A stretch of 17,757 nt of DNA from an uncultured Flavobacterium sp. (GCF_946479975.1 NZ_CAMLIX010000097.1:1-17757); one strand, 5' to 3'. Numbered from the stretch's first letter, positions 1-7,265 are shown. The notes: a model not told the origin generated them from the letters alone. Numbers and translations: made by a program.

Positions 1-2106
1 TTTGCACAAAATACCATTTCAGGAAAAGTGGTAGATCAAAAAGGAAAACCAGTTGTAGGAGCAAATATTTACATTGACGGAACTTATGACGGAGCAACAA
101 GTTCTGAAACAGGAGAATTTTCTTTTGAAACTACAGAAACAGGAAATAAATTTTTAGTGGTTAGCTTTTTAATTTTTGAAACTTTTAAGCAAGAAATTGA
201 TGTTTCAAATTATAAAAATCAAACCATAAAAATGCGCGAAAACATGAATGCTCTTGATGCAGTTGTAATAACTGCCGGAACTTTAGAATCTGGAGACAAA
301 GCAAGAGTTTCTGTTTTAAAACCTTTAGATATTGTTACAACCGCCGGATCGGCTGGAAATATTGTTGCAGCTTTACAGACTTTACCTGGAACACAAAGCG
401 TGGGCGAAGACGGGCGTTTGTTTGTTCGTGGAGGTGAAGCAAATGAAACACAAACTTTTGTGGACGGAATTCGCGTCGCGCAACCATATGGGGCAACAAC
501 CAATAATTTACCAACGAGAAGCAGATTTTCTCCTTTTTTGTTTAGTGGAATCGCTTTTTCTACAGGAGGTTATTCAGCTGAATATGGCGAAGCTTTGTCA
601 AGTGTTTTACTTTTGAATACACAAGATGAGGAAGATCACGAAAAAACAGACATCGGATTTATGACGGTTGGTTTGAGTTTAGGAAATACTCAAAAATGGG
701 AGAAAAGCTCTTTAAGCGTAAATATGATGTATGTGAATTTGGCGCCTTATCAAGCAGTTATTCCTCAAAATGTAGATTGGAACAATCCGTATCAATCTTT
801 GGGCGGAGAAACGGTTTATAGATATAAATTTACAAACGGAATTTTCAAACTTTACGCTTCTTTTGATTCGGAAAGATTTGATTTAAATCAGAAAAATATC
901 AATTTTGAAAATCCGGTAAGAACTGATATTAATAATAATAATTTCTATTTGAATTCCTCTTATAAAGGAACTATTGGACCAGGATGGCAGTTAACTTCGG
1001 GAATTAGTTACGGTTACAGCAAAAACAAATTGAAATATGATGTTACCGGAATTGATAGTCAGGAAAATGCAGCGCAGTTAAAACTTAAATTGTCAAAAAA
1101 GGTTTCTAATTATTTTAGACTTTCTTTTGGTGCAGATTATTTCATTACCAAATACAATGAAGATATTGCCACTACAACGGCTATTGAAAACGGGTACGAT
1201 TCAAATATTTTTGCTTCTTATGTTGAAGGAGATGTTGCATTTTCTAATAGACTTGCATTAAAAGTTGGTTTAAGATATTCAAACAACAGTTTATTAAATG
1301 AAAATAATATTGCGCCGAGAGCTTCATTGGGTTATAAACTTTCAAAAACTAGTCAGTTCTCATTTGCTTACGGAGATTTTACGCAGACTCCGGTTGTAGA
1401 TTATATTAAATATTCAAAATACCATCAGTTTGAAAGTGAAAAAGCAAGTCATTATATTTTGAATTACACGTTTACAAAACCAGGTCAATTACTTCGAACA
1501 GAATTATATTATAAAGATTATAAGAATTTAGTGCAGTATGATACTAGAGATATTCAATACAATTCGGTTTTCAATAATAACGGTTCAGGTTACGCAAAAG
1601 GTTTCGATTTGCTTTGGAGAGACAGCAATTTATACAAGAACTTAGAATATTGGATTTCTTATTCTTACATCGATTCAGAAAGACAATACAAAAACTTTCC
1701 AAATATGGTAACGCCAAGTTTTGTTGCCAATCATAATTTATCAATTGTAACGAAATATTTTATCACAGACTGGAAATCGCAAATCGGATTTACAAATAGT
1801 TTCAGTTCAGGACGTCCGTACAATGATCCAAACCAAACGCAATTCATGAATGGAAAAACAAAGGCTTACAATAGTTTGAGTTTCAACTGGGCATATTTAT
1901 TAACAACACAAAAAATCCTTTATTTCTCTGTTTCGAATCTTTTAGGAACACAAAACGTTTTCGGATACGATTACGCCAGAAATCCAGATTCAAGCGGCGT
2001 TTATCAAAGACAAGCAGTAGTGCCAACCGCAGACCGTTTCTTCTTCGTAGGTTTCTTCTGGACCATCAGCAAGAATAAAAATGAGAATCAGTTGAGAAAC
2101 TTGTAG
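1..2106 (+). CDS. TonB-dependent outer-membrane receptor, 5' end cut by window
   Basis: Outer-membrane beta-barrel receptor that would import a ligand with energy from TonB-ExbBD. The reading frame is open from base 1, beginning with the residues FAQ, which look like the end of a signal peptide, so only about 20 residues are missing. Visible residues 5-85 form a carboxypeptidase-regulatory-like beta-sandwich domain (ISGKVVDQKGKPVVGANIY). Next comes a plug domain (about 95-205) with the typical LPGTQSV and LFVRGGEANETQTFVDG segments, then a barrel of aromatic-rich strands ending in RFFFVGFFW and a short charged tail. At roughly 700 residues it is shorter than SusC-type receptors, and no SusD partner follows, so a polysaccharide-utilisation role is not supported. 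No conserved TonB box was recognised. The ligand is unknown. The neighbouring DUF2141 and TPR genes share its strand but are 272 bp away, so co-transcription is uncertain. Confidence 0.93.
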   Translation, partial: FAQNTISGKVVDQKGKPVVGANIYIDGTYDGATSSETGEFSFETTETGNKFLVVSFLIFETFKQEIDVSNYKNQTIKMRENMNALDAVVITAGTLESGDKARVSVLKPLDIVTTAGSAGNIVAALQTLPGTQSVGEDGRLFVRGGEANETQTFVDGIRVAQPYGATTNNLPTRSRFSPFLFSGIAFSTGGYSAEYGEALSSVLLLNTQDEEDHEKTDIGFMTVGLSLGNTQKWEKSSLSVNMMYVNLAPYQAVIPQNVDWNNPYQSLGGETVYRYKFTNGIFKLYASFDSERFDLNQKNINFENPVRTDINNNNFYLNSSYKGTIGPGWQLTSGISYGYSKNKLKYDVTGIDSQENAAQLKLKLSKKVSNYFRLSFGADYFITKYNEDIATTTAIENGYDSNIFASYVEGDVAFSNRLALKVGLRYSNNSLLNENNIAPRASLGYKLSKTSQFSFAYGDFTQTPVVDYIKYSKYHQFESEKASHYILNYTFTKPGQLLRTELYYKDYKNLVQYDTRDIQYNSVFNNNGSGYAKGFDLLWRDSNLYKNLEYWISYSYIDSERQYKNFPNMVTPSFVANHNLSIVTKYFITDWKSQIGFTNSFSSGRPYNDPNQTQFMNGKTKAYNSLSFNWAYLLTTQKILYFSVSNLLGTQNVFGYDYARNPDSSGVYQRQAVVPTADRFFFVGFFWTISKNKNENQLRNL

Positions 2107-2116
2107 TTTAGACACA

Positions 2117-2204
2117 AAGTTACAAAGGGACAAAGTGACAAAGATTTCTTTGCAAGTCTTCAAATAATGCTTTGTCACTTTGTCTCTCTGAACCTTTGTC
2201 ACTT
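2117..2204. repeat. Large imperfect palindrome after the TonB receptor gene
   Basis: A perfect 15-bp inverted repeat (GACAAAGTGACAAAG at 2129-2143, its complement at 2170-2184) encloses a 26-base loop. An outer, less perfect pairing (AAGTTACAAAGG with CCTTTGTCACTT) extends the structure. It lies just after the stop codon of the receptor gene. It could end transcription or protect the mRNA 3' end, but there is no T-run directly after the stem, so it is not a classic intrinsic terminator. The internally repetitive ACAAAG units suggest a dispersed repeat family. Confidence 0.6.
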
Positions 2205-2275
2205 AAAAAGAAACAATTCAGTAACCAAAATCAACAACTCAGTATCATTTAGTTTTAAAAGACTAAAAACCAATA

Positions 2276-2283
2276 TACTTTTG
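2276..2283 (+). promoter_or_regulatory. Possible -7 box for the DUF2141 gene
   Basis: TACTTTTG matches the Bacteroidota -7 consensus TAnnTTTG and lies 95 bases before the DUF2141 start codon. At the usual -33 distance there is only TTT rather than TTG, so the support is weak. Confidence 0.3.
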
Positions 2284-2328
2284 AAGTATAAATTAATAAC
2301 CAGAGTTTTAATCACATCAAATAAAAAA

Positions 2329-2365
2329 ACTTAGAACCTTAGTAACTCAGAACCTTAGAACCTTT
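2329..2365 (+). repeat. TTAGAACC-type dispersed repeat
   Basis: A stretch of near-identical short units (CTTAGAACC, CTTAGTAACTC, AGAACCTTAGAACC) just before the DUF2141 start codon. A clearly related copy in inverse orientation lies at 11372-11402, after yaaA, and matches at about 26 of 31 aligned positions. Two copies 9 kb apart in unrelated contexts indicate a dispersed non-coding repeat. Confidence 0.6.
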
Positions 2366-2378
2366 AAAAAAAGAAATC

Positions 2379-2786
2379 ATGACCAAAATTATTACTTTAA
2401 CTATGTTGTTTATCTGCAGCTTAATGTCTGCTCAAAATGTGAAATTAACTGTTGTTGTTTCAGGCGTAAAAAATAATACAGGACTAGTTAAAATTGGATT
2501 GTATAATTCAGATGGAACGTTTCTTAAAACCACTTACAAAAGCCTTGCTTCTGAAATTAAAAATAACAAAGCAGTGGTAACATTTGATAATCTTCCTGCG
2601 GGTGAATATGCGATTTCTACGTATCACGACGAAAATAACAACGGAAAACTAGACAGAAATGCAATGGGAATTCCATCAGAAGATTATGCCGCTTCAAACA
2701 ATGCTAAAGGATTCATGGGGCCACCTTCTTATAAAGATGCTAAATTTAATATTGCCAAAGATTCTAAAATTGAAATTACATTATAA
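2379..2786 (+). CDS. DUF2141 domain-containing exported protein
   Basis: Small 135-residue protein with an N-terminal signal peptide (MTKIITLTMLFICSLMSAQ, cleavage likely near residue 19), so periplasmic or surface located. The remainder matches the DUF2141 pattern: an N-terminal beta strand (KLTVVVSGVKNNTGLVKIGLY), the block LPAGEYAISTYHDENNNGKLD around residues 75-95, and the GIPSEDY / GFMGPPSYKDAKF segment near the end. The DENNNGKLD loop resembles a calcium-binding loop, though binding is not shown. DUF2141 has no established biochemical role. The gene lies between a TonB receptor and a signalling operon, with 37 bp to the next gene, and is probably co-transcribed downstream. Confidence 0.9.
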   Translation: MTKIITLTMLFICSLMSAQNVKLTVVVSGVKNNTGLVKIGLYNSDGTFLKTTYKSLASEIKNNKAVVTFDNLPAGEYAISTYHDENNNGKLDRNAMGIPSEDYAASNNAKGFMGPPSYKDAKFNIAKDSKIEITL

Positions 2787-2823
2787 ATAACTAATCCTAT
2801 TAAACCATTAAATAACTTATAAA

Positions 2824-3444
2824 ATGAAAAAAATCATTACGTTAATCGCATTATTTGTAGTTGTAGTAACTTCAGCTCAAACACAATTTGAACAAGGAAT
2901 GACAAAAGCTTTCGGGCTTTGGAAAGAAGGAAAAAACACAGAAGCTTCTCAATTATTTGAAAGAATCGCTGCAGCCGAAAAAAACAGTTATCTGCCAAAT
3001 TACTACATTGCTTTAATCAATGCGACTGAAGTATTTAAAGAAAAAGACAGAACAAAAATCGATTTGTTGTTGACAAAAGCACAGGACGCATTGGATGTAG
3101 AATTGATAAAAGACCAAGCCAATTCAGAATTATATGTAATGCAGGCGTTAATTTACACAGGATATGTTGTAGCTGACCCAATGACAAACGGAATGAAATA
3201 TTCTGGAAAAGTTATGGAAGCTTACGCGAAAGCAAAAGCATTAGATCCAACAAATCCGAGAGCGGTTTTTGGTGAAGCAGATTATCAGTTGGGAGGAGCA
3301 AAATGGACAGGTGTTGATACAAAACCTTTGTGTGCACAAGTAGATAAATCTATCGAACTTTTTAATACTTTTAAACCAGCTACACCTTTTTCTCCAAAAT
3401 GGGGATTAGAAAGAGCTTTGGAAATTCAAAAAACTTGTAAATAA
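2824..3444 (+). CDS. Exported TPR-like repeat protein
   Basis: A 206-residue protein with a signal peptide (hydrophobic residues 4-18 ending TSAQ), so periplasmic. The mature part is almost entirely helical and shows TPR-like helix pairs. Residues 24-47 have the pattern of a small helical repeat (AFGLWKEGKNTEASQLFERI). Later repeats include AYAKAKALDPTNPRAVFGEADY near 139-160, where the ALDPTNPRA turn is typical of TPR units. No enzymatic motif is visible, so a scaffold or protein-interaction role is inferred. It is 23 bp upstream of the histidine kinase gene, with no terminator between them, which suggests that both belong to the same transcript. Confidence 0.85.
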   Translation: MKKIITLIALFVVVVTSAQTQFEQGMTKAFGLWKEGKNTEASQLFERIAAAEKNSYLPNYYIALINATEVFKEKDRTKIDLLLTKAQDALDVELIKDQANSELYVMQALIYTGYVVADPMTNGMKYSGKVMEAYAKAKALDPTNPRAVFGEADYQLGGAKWTGVDTKPLCAQVDKSIELFNTFKPATPFSPKWGLERALEIQKTCK

Positions 3445-3467
3445 TAAAACTATATAAGCAGCATATA

Positions 3468-4820
3468 ATGAAAGAAAGAGCATTTACCGATTTAAAAAGT
3501 GGAACAATAGTATGTCTCAAGATTTCTATGATCTTCGCCATAATATTTTCAGCTTCTCTGGGAGATGATTTAAATGTTAAAAATGTTCTTTTAACCTTTT
3601 TTATAAGCTGTCTTTATTCTTTCGGATTAGGTTTCGGAAACGGATTCTTGAATGTGCTCTTAGATAGAAAATGGGATTGGCTGGAGCAAACAAATCTAAG
3701 AGTTTATTACGGTATTTTAGTTACCATTCTATATACAGTTCCCGTAGTTTTAGCTATCAACTATTTCATTTTTGTAGTAGTCCAAAATGTAACTTTAGAA
3801 GTTTTTTTTGGAGGAAGAATGATTTGGGTACACCTTTTTTACATCATTTTATCCTTAGGAGTTTCGACATTTTTGCAGGCTAGAAGTTTCATGGTCAAAT
3901 GGAAAAAGGCTTCGAAATTTGAAATAACACAGCAAAAAATTATTGCAGGAACAGCAAGTGCAAAATTTGAAAGTTTAAAAAACCAGATTGATCCGCATTT
4001 TTTGTTTAACAGTTTGAATGTTTTAAGTTCTTTGATTGAAGAAAATCCAGATAATGCGCAGCGTTTCACGACTTCTTTATCTAAAGTTTACAGATACGTT
4101 TTAGAACAAAAAGACAAAGAACTGGTTTCGGTAGAAGATGAATTATCATTCGCAAAAACGTATATGAATTTGCTGAAAATGCGTTTCGAAAACAGTTTAT
4201 TCTACGAATTGCCAACCGAGAATATTAATCCGGATGCAAAAGTGGTTCCGCTTTCATTACAACTTTTACTCGAGAACACGGTCAAACACAATATTGTGAG
4301 CGAACAAAAGCCACTTCGTATCAGAATATTTATTGATGGAGAGTGTTTAGCAATCCAAAATGATCTTCAGAAAAAAGAAGTTTTGCAGGACCGACAAGGT
4401 GTTGGTTTGCAAAATATTGTAAGTCGTTACGGGATTATAACCGACCGAAAAGTGAAAATTGATCAGGATGAGAAAAATTTCACCGTTAGAATTCCAATTT
4501 TAACCAAACAAATTACGGTTATGGAAATGAGTGCAGATTATACAGACGAAGCAAAAGCTTATTATAGAGCCAAAAAAAGAGTTCAAGAATTAAAAGGTTT
4601 TTATGGAAATGTAATTTCATATTGTTGTGTGATTCCGTTTTTGGTTTTTATCAATTTAAAATTCTCACCGGGATTTCAATGGTTTTGGTTTTCTGCTTTA
4701 GGCTGGGGATTTGGAGTTGCCATGCATGCTTTTAAAGTTTTTGGGTACAGCTCAGACTGGGAAGAACGAAAAATCCGCGAGATTTTAGAGCGAGACAATA
4801 GACAAAAAACGTGGAAATAA
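3468..4820 (+). CDS. LytS-type sensor histidine kinase fused to a C-terminal 2TM domain
   Basis: Membrane histidine kinase of the LytS/YehU class (His_kinase family), 450 residues. Four hydrophobic segments at about 13-30, 40-65, 79-105 and 118-138 form the membrane part. The phospho-acceptor region follows with IDPHFLFNSLN, whose His177 is the likely phosphorylation site. The ATP-binding part has an N-box (LLLENTVKHN, about 266-275) and a G-box (GVGLQNI, about 311-317). From about residue 350 a second module starts: AKKRVQELKGFYGNVISY, two hydrophobic helices, and an ending of WEERKIREILERDN. This is the 2TM domain that the next four genes encode alone. The probable partner is the LytTR regulator at 6205. 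The signal is unknown. The fusion places kinase and 2TM protein in the same complex, implying that the stand-alone copies may associate with the kinase. Confidence 0.93.
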   Translation: MKERAFTDLKSGTIVCLKISMIFAIIFSASLGDDLNVKNVLLTFFISCLYSFGLGFGNGFLNVLLDRKWDWLEQTNLRVYYGILVTILYTVPVVLAINYFIFVVVQNVTLEVFFGGRMIWVHLFYIILSLGVSTFLQARSFMVKWKKASKFEITQQKIIAGTASAKFESLKNQIDPHFLFNSLNVLSSLIEENPDNAQRFTTSLSKVYRYVLEQKDKELVSVEDELSFAKTYMNLLKMRFENSLFYELPTENINPDAKVVPLSLQLLLENTVKHNIVSEQKPLRIRIFIDGECLAIQNDLQKKEVLQDRQGVGLQNIVSRYGIITDRKVKIDQDEKNFTVRIPILTKQITVMEMSADYTDEAKAYYRAKKRVQELKGFYGNVISYCCVIPFLVFINLKFSPGFQWFWFSALGWGFGVAMHAFKVFGYSSDWEERKIREILERDNRQKTWK

Positions 4821-5146
4821 TGACTGAAAAAGATTTTACCGAAGCAGATCGTTATTACGATGCTCAGAAAAAAGTAAAAGAAATTCGTGAATTTTACGAG
4901 CATCTAACGGCTTATGTGTTGTGTAATCCTATTGTAATTGTAGTAAATTATATGGTTTCTCCCGAATATCTCTGGTGGATTTGGTCGGTAATGGGATGGG
5001 GAATTGCGATAATTCTACATGGATTTAAAGTTTTTGAGTTTCCGCCATTTTATAATAAAAAGTGGGAGGACAAAAAGATACACGAACTCTTAGAAAAAGA
5101 AAATAAACGCAGACTCGAAAGTAATTATGGAAACAAATTGGAGTAA
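4820..5146 (+). CDS. 2TM domain-containing membrane protein (copy 1)
   Basis: Small membrane protein of 108 residues consisting of one 2TM module: an amphipathic N-terminal helix (ADRYYDAQKKVKEIREFYEH), two hydrophobic helices (about 35-50 and 56-72, the second rich in Trp), and the charged tail KKWEDKKIHELLEKENK. ATG 4820 overlaps the TAA of the kinase gene by one base, which suggests translational coupling. An in-frame GTG at 4811 would add three residues but is less likely. The 2TM family has no proven function; the domain is repeatedly found next to or fused with LytS-type kinases. Both ends of the protein are probably cytoplasmic, which is inferred from the charge distribution. Confidence 0.88.
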   Translation: MTEKDFTEADRYYDAQKKVKEIREFYEHLTAYVLCNPIVIVVNYMVSPEYLWWIWSVMGWGIAIILHGFKVFEFPPFYNKKWEDKKIHELLEKENKRRLESNYGNKLE

Positions 5147-5456
5147 CGAGCAGGAGCAAACTGTTTTGAAAGAGTTGGCTAGTGAAAAAGTAAAGCAGCT
5201 AAAGTATTTTTATTATCATTTACTGGCTTACGTTATTGTGATGACTGTGTTTCTTCTAAAAGAATATACCAATCTGCCCTTGCAATTTTTTCCAATTAAA
5301 TACCTCAATTGGGTAATTATGATTATTTGGTCGGCTGTAATAATAGGTTCGGCAATTGATTTGTTTGCCTCTTATAAAATTTTCGGGCAACAATGGGAAG
5401 AACGTAAACTGAAAAGCATTTTAGAAAAAAAATATAAAAAACAAAAATGGGAATAG
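5127..5456 (+). CDS. 2TM domain-containing membrane protein (copy 2)
   Basis: A 109-residue paralogue of the preceding gene, overlapping it by 20 bases. It keeps the module layout: a charged amphipathic helix (LASEKVKQLKYFYYHLLAYV), two hydrophobic helices (about 30-45 and 60-80) and the closing WEERKLKSILEKKYKKQKWE. It is the most divergent of the five copies: the loop between the helices is longer (KEYTNLPLQFFPIKYLNW), and the WFW-type aromatic cluster of the other copies is replaced by WVIMIIWSAV. The role is unknown. The tight overlap implies stoichiometric co-translation with its neighbours. Confidence 0.87.
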   Translation: METNWSNEQEQTVLKELASEKVKQLKYFYYHLLAYVIVMTVFLLKEYTNLPLQFFPIKYLNWVIMIIWSAVIIGSAIDLFASYKIFGQQWEERKLKSILEKKYKKQKWE

Positions 5457-5458
5457 TC

Positions 5459-5764
5459 ATGGAAAGGAATATAAGCGAAGAGGAAAGATATCTTGAGGCG
5501 AAAAAGAAAGTCGAGAATATTAAAGGTTTTTATGGGAATTTGCTTTCGTATGTATTAGTAAATGCAGTTTTAATTTTCATTAATCTCTATACATCACCTC
5601 AATATTTATGGTTTTTTTGGCCGCTATTATGGTGGGGAGTTGGTGTTGTTTTTCATGGATTAAAAGTTTTTGAAGTTTTTCCTGGAATGGGTAAAGCCTG
5701 GGAAGAAAGAAAAATTCAGGAATTTATGGAGAAGGAGAAGGCCAATAAAAACAAATGGAAATAA
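5459..5764 (+). CDS. 2TM domain-containing membrane protein (copy 3)
   Basis: 2TM module of 101 residues: SEEERYLEAKKKVENIKGFYGNLLSYV-type N-terminal helix (key residues Tyr, the KKKVENIKGFYGN core), two hydrophobic segments, then WEERKIQEFMEKEKANKNKWK. It most resembles the 2TM tail of the kinase (both have KGFYGN...SY and an aromatic WFW cluster before GWG/WWG). The start is chosen at ATG 5459, two bases after the previous stop, because it aligns with copy 1. An in-frame ATG at 5447, overlapping the previous gene, would add four residues. Its function is unknown, probably in the same membrane complex as the kinase. Confidence 0.87.
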   Translation: MERNISEEERYLEAKKKVENIKGFYGNLLSYVLVNAVLIFINLYTSPQYLWFFWPLLWWGVGVVFHGLKVFEVFPGMGKAWEERKIQEFMEKEKANKNKWK

Positions 5765-5783
5765 TCATTTTATAAAAAAAACT

Positions 5784-6164
5784 ATGGGACGATTTAGACG
5801 AAATATGTACGAATAATATTCAAACCAATATTCAGGCGAGTTTAGTAACGACGAAAATTATAATGCTGCTTTTAAAAAAGTAAAAAAAATAAAGAGTTTT
5901 TACTCGCATTTAAGAGTCTACGTTATTGTAAATTTGATTATTATCGGATCAAGTTTAACGAGAGATAATTTGCACGGAGGAATTGATTTCAGTGGTTTGT
6001 CACACTGGCATACCTATTCTACGGCATTCTTTTGGGGAATTGGTTTAGCAGCACACGCATTGTCTGTTTTTGGTTCAGATTTGTTTTTTAGCTCAGACTG
6101 GGAACAAAGAAAAATTCAAAAATACATGGACAAAGACAATTCAAATAAAAATAAATGGGAGTAA
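5784..6164 (+). pseudogene. 2TM domain gene (copy 4) interrupted by an in-frame TAA
   Basis: From ATG 5784 the frame reads MGRFRRNMYE, then TAA at 5814-5816, then continues open in the same frame for 115 codons to the stop at 6162-6164. The downstream part has all of the family's hallmarks: NAAFKKVKKIKSFYSHLRVY, two hydrophobic segments and WEQRKIQKYMDKDNSNKNKWE. No ATG or GTG lies in frame between the stop and the first hydrophobic helix; the first possible restart is TTG 5934, which would lose the amphipathic helix. A single G-to-T change (GAA to TAA) explains the interruption, since the residues around it (MYE-stop-YSNQYS) suggest an original Glu. It could be a recent nonsense mutation, an assembly error or a read-through case. 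Apart from this stop, the gene shows no decay. Confidence 0.8.
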
Positions 6165-6204
6165 CTTTGAACTATTATTTTTTTCAAAATCCACAATTTA
6201 ATAA

Positions 6205-6972
6205 ATGGTCACATTAATTATAGAAGACGAAAAACCAGCTGCAAGATTACTGCAAAGAAAACTTGAAAAGTTGGACGTAAAGGTAGAAACGATGCTTCAT
6301 TCTGTTGAAGAATCTATCGAATGGTTTGAGAATAATTCGCATCCCGATTTGATTTTTCTAGACATTCAGTTATCTGATGGTTTATCGTTTGAAATTTTTG
6401 AAAAAATTGATATTAAAAGCGCTATTATTTTTACAACGGCTTATGATGAATATGCCTTAAAAGCTTTTAAACTAAATAGCATTGATTATTTGCTGAAACC
6501 AATTGACGAAGACGATCTAGAAACTGCGGTTTCTAAATATAAATCTCGAATTCCAAAGAACACTGCCGAAAGTTCTAACTTACAATTAGATTTTGAGCAG
6601 ATTCGCCAAATGCTTTCAAATCCTTTTGAGAAAACGTACAAAAAGAGATTTACGGTTAAAATAGGACAGCATTTAAAAGTAATTACTACAGATGAAATTG
6701 AGTGTTTTTTTAGTGAAAACAAAGGAACTTATATTCACACCTACGAAAATCGCGATTACTTAATCGATTCGACTTTAGAAATTTTGGAACAAGAATTAGA
6801 CAAGAAGGATTTCTTTCGCGTAAGCAGAAAATTTATTGTTCCGTTAAAAGCAATCAAAGAAATTCAGGTTTATACCAATTCACGATTAAAAGTGATTTTA
6901 CCAAGTTATAAAGAAGATGAGGTAGTGGTAAGCCGTGAAAAAGTTCAAGATTTTAAAAGTTGGTTGGGATAA
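6205..6972 (+). CDS. LytTR-family response regulator
   Basis: Cytoplasmic DNA-binding response regulator, 255 residues. The receiver domain (1-120) has the acidic cluster Glu7-Asp8-Glu9, phospho-acceptor Asp53 in LIFLDIQLSDG, the switch Thr in IIFTTAYDEYALKAF, and Lys98 in YLLKPID. A linker (about 120-145) leads to a LytTR DNA-binding domain (about 148-255) containing FTVKIGQHLKVITTDEIECF, the YLIDSTLEIL block and DFFRVSRKFIVPLKAI. This is the usual architecture of the partner of a LytS-type kinase. Its place as the last gene of the kinase/2TM cluster makes the pairing likely. LytTR proteins usually bind paired direct repeats in promoters; none was identified here. Confidence 0.95.
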   Translation: MVTLIIEDEKPAARLLQRKLEKLDVKVETMLHSVEESIEWFENNSHPDLIFLDIQLSDGLSFEIFEKIDIKSAIIFTTAYDEYALKAFKLNSIDYLLKPIDEDDLETAVSKYKSRIPKNTAESSNLQLDFEQIRQMLSNPFEKTYKKRFTVKIGQHLKVITTDEIECFFSENKGTYIHTYENRDYLIDSTLEILEQELDKKDFFRVSRKFIVPLKAIKEIQVYTNSRLKVILPSYKEDEVVVSREKVQDFKSWLG

Positions 6973-7001
6973 AAATTTACTATTAAATAAATATTGTGTC
7001 T

Positions 7002-7047
7002 GACGGATTGAAATCCGTCTCTACAAAATGTGCCGTTCCTACGGAAC
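7002..7047 (-). repeat. GTAG-hairpin element, copy A
   Basis: Read on the minus strand: hairpin GTTCC-GTA-GGAAC (7047-7035), 10 bases, GTAG (7024-7021), then palindrome GACGGATT-TC-AATCCGTC (7019-7002). The layout is shared with copies B-E. The GTAG directly 5' of an imperfect palindrome resembles REP sequences mobilised by REP-associated tyrosine transposases, but no such transposase gene lies in this window. Confidence 0.7.
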
Positions 7048-7073
7048 TTTGTGAAAGGCATATTTTATAATTC

Positions 7074-7120
7074 AACGTGATAAAATCCGTTACTACAATA
7101 TATTTCCATTCCTACGGAAT
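7074..7120 (-). repeat. GTAG-hairpin element, copy B (degenerate)
   Basis: Read on the minus strand: hairpin ATTCC-GTA-GGAAT (7120-7108), 11 bases, GTAG (7096-7093), then ACGGATTTTATCACGT, an eroded version of the second palindrome. The first hairpin differs from copy A by a matched pair change (outer G-C to A-T), which keeps the pairing. Confidence 0.6.
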
Positions 7121-7156
7121 TTTCTTTTTGATTGAAAAAAGTTTACAAATAAAAAA

Positions 7157-7201
7157 GAGCCATCGGCTCGATATATATTGTAGGGCCGGATTTTAATCCG
7201 G
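7157..7201 (+). repeat. GTAG-hairpin element, copy C
   Basis: Hairpin GAGCC-ATC-GGCTC (7157-7169), 10 bases, GTAG (7180-7183), then CCGGATT-TT-AATCCGG (7186-7201). It is oriented opposite to copies A and B. Both hairpins have different arm sequences from the other copies but remain fully paired. Confidence 0.7.
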
Positions 7202-7233
7202 TTTTAGCCCAGATTTTAATATGATTATATAAT

Positions 7234-7265
7234 AAAAAAGAGCCGAAAATTTTCGGCTCTTTTTT
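7234..7265. terminator. Bidirectional intrinsic terminator between the LytTR gene and ctaA
   Basis: A perfect 32-base palindrome with 16-base arms. The G/C-containing core GAGCCGAAAA pairs with TTTTCGGCTC and is flanked by A6 on the left and T6 on the right. It therefore gives a stem plus U-run in both directions, and it lies between two convergent genes (response regulator, and ctaA on the minus strand). Confidence 0.9.

Noticed and set aside
219..616. Open frames overlapping the TonB receptor plug region
   Set aside because: They are shadows of a conserved coding region and have no recognisable motif.
4811..4819. GTG start for the first 2TM gene
   Set aside because: ATG 4820 overlaps the previous stop in the common TAATG manner and gives an N-terminus that aligns with the paralogues.
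5934..6164. A normal shorter 2TM gene starting at TTG 5934
   Set aside because: It would start inside the first hydrophobic helix and lack the conserved N-terminal amphipathic helix, which is encoded in frame just upstream. A broken longer gene explains it better.
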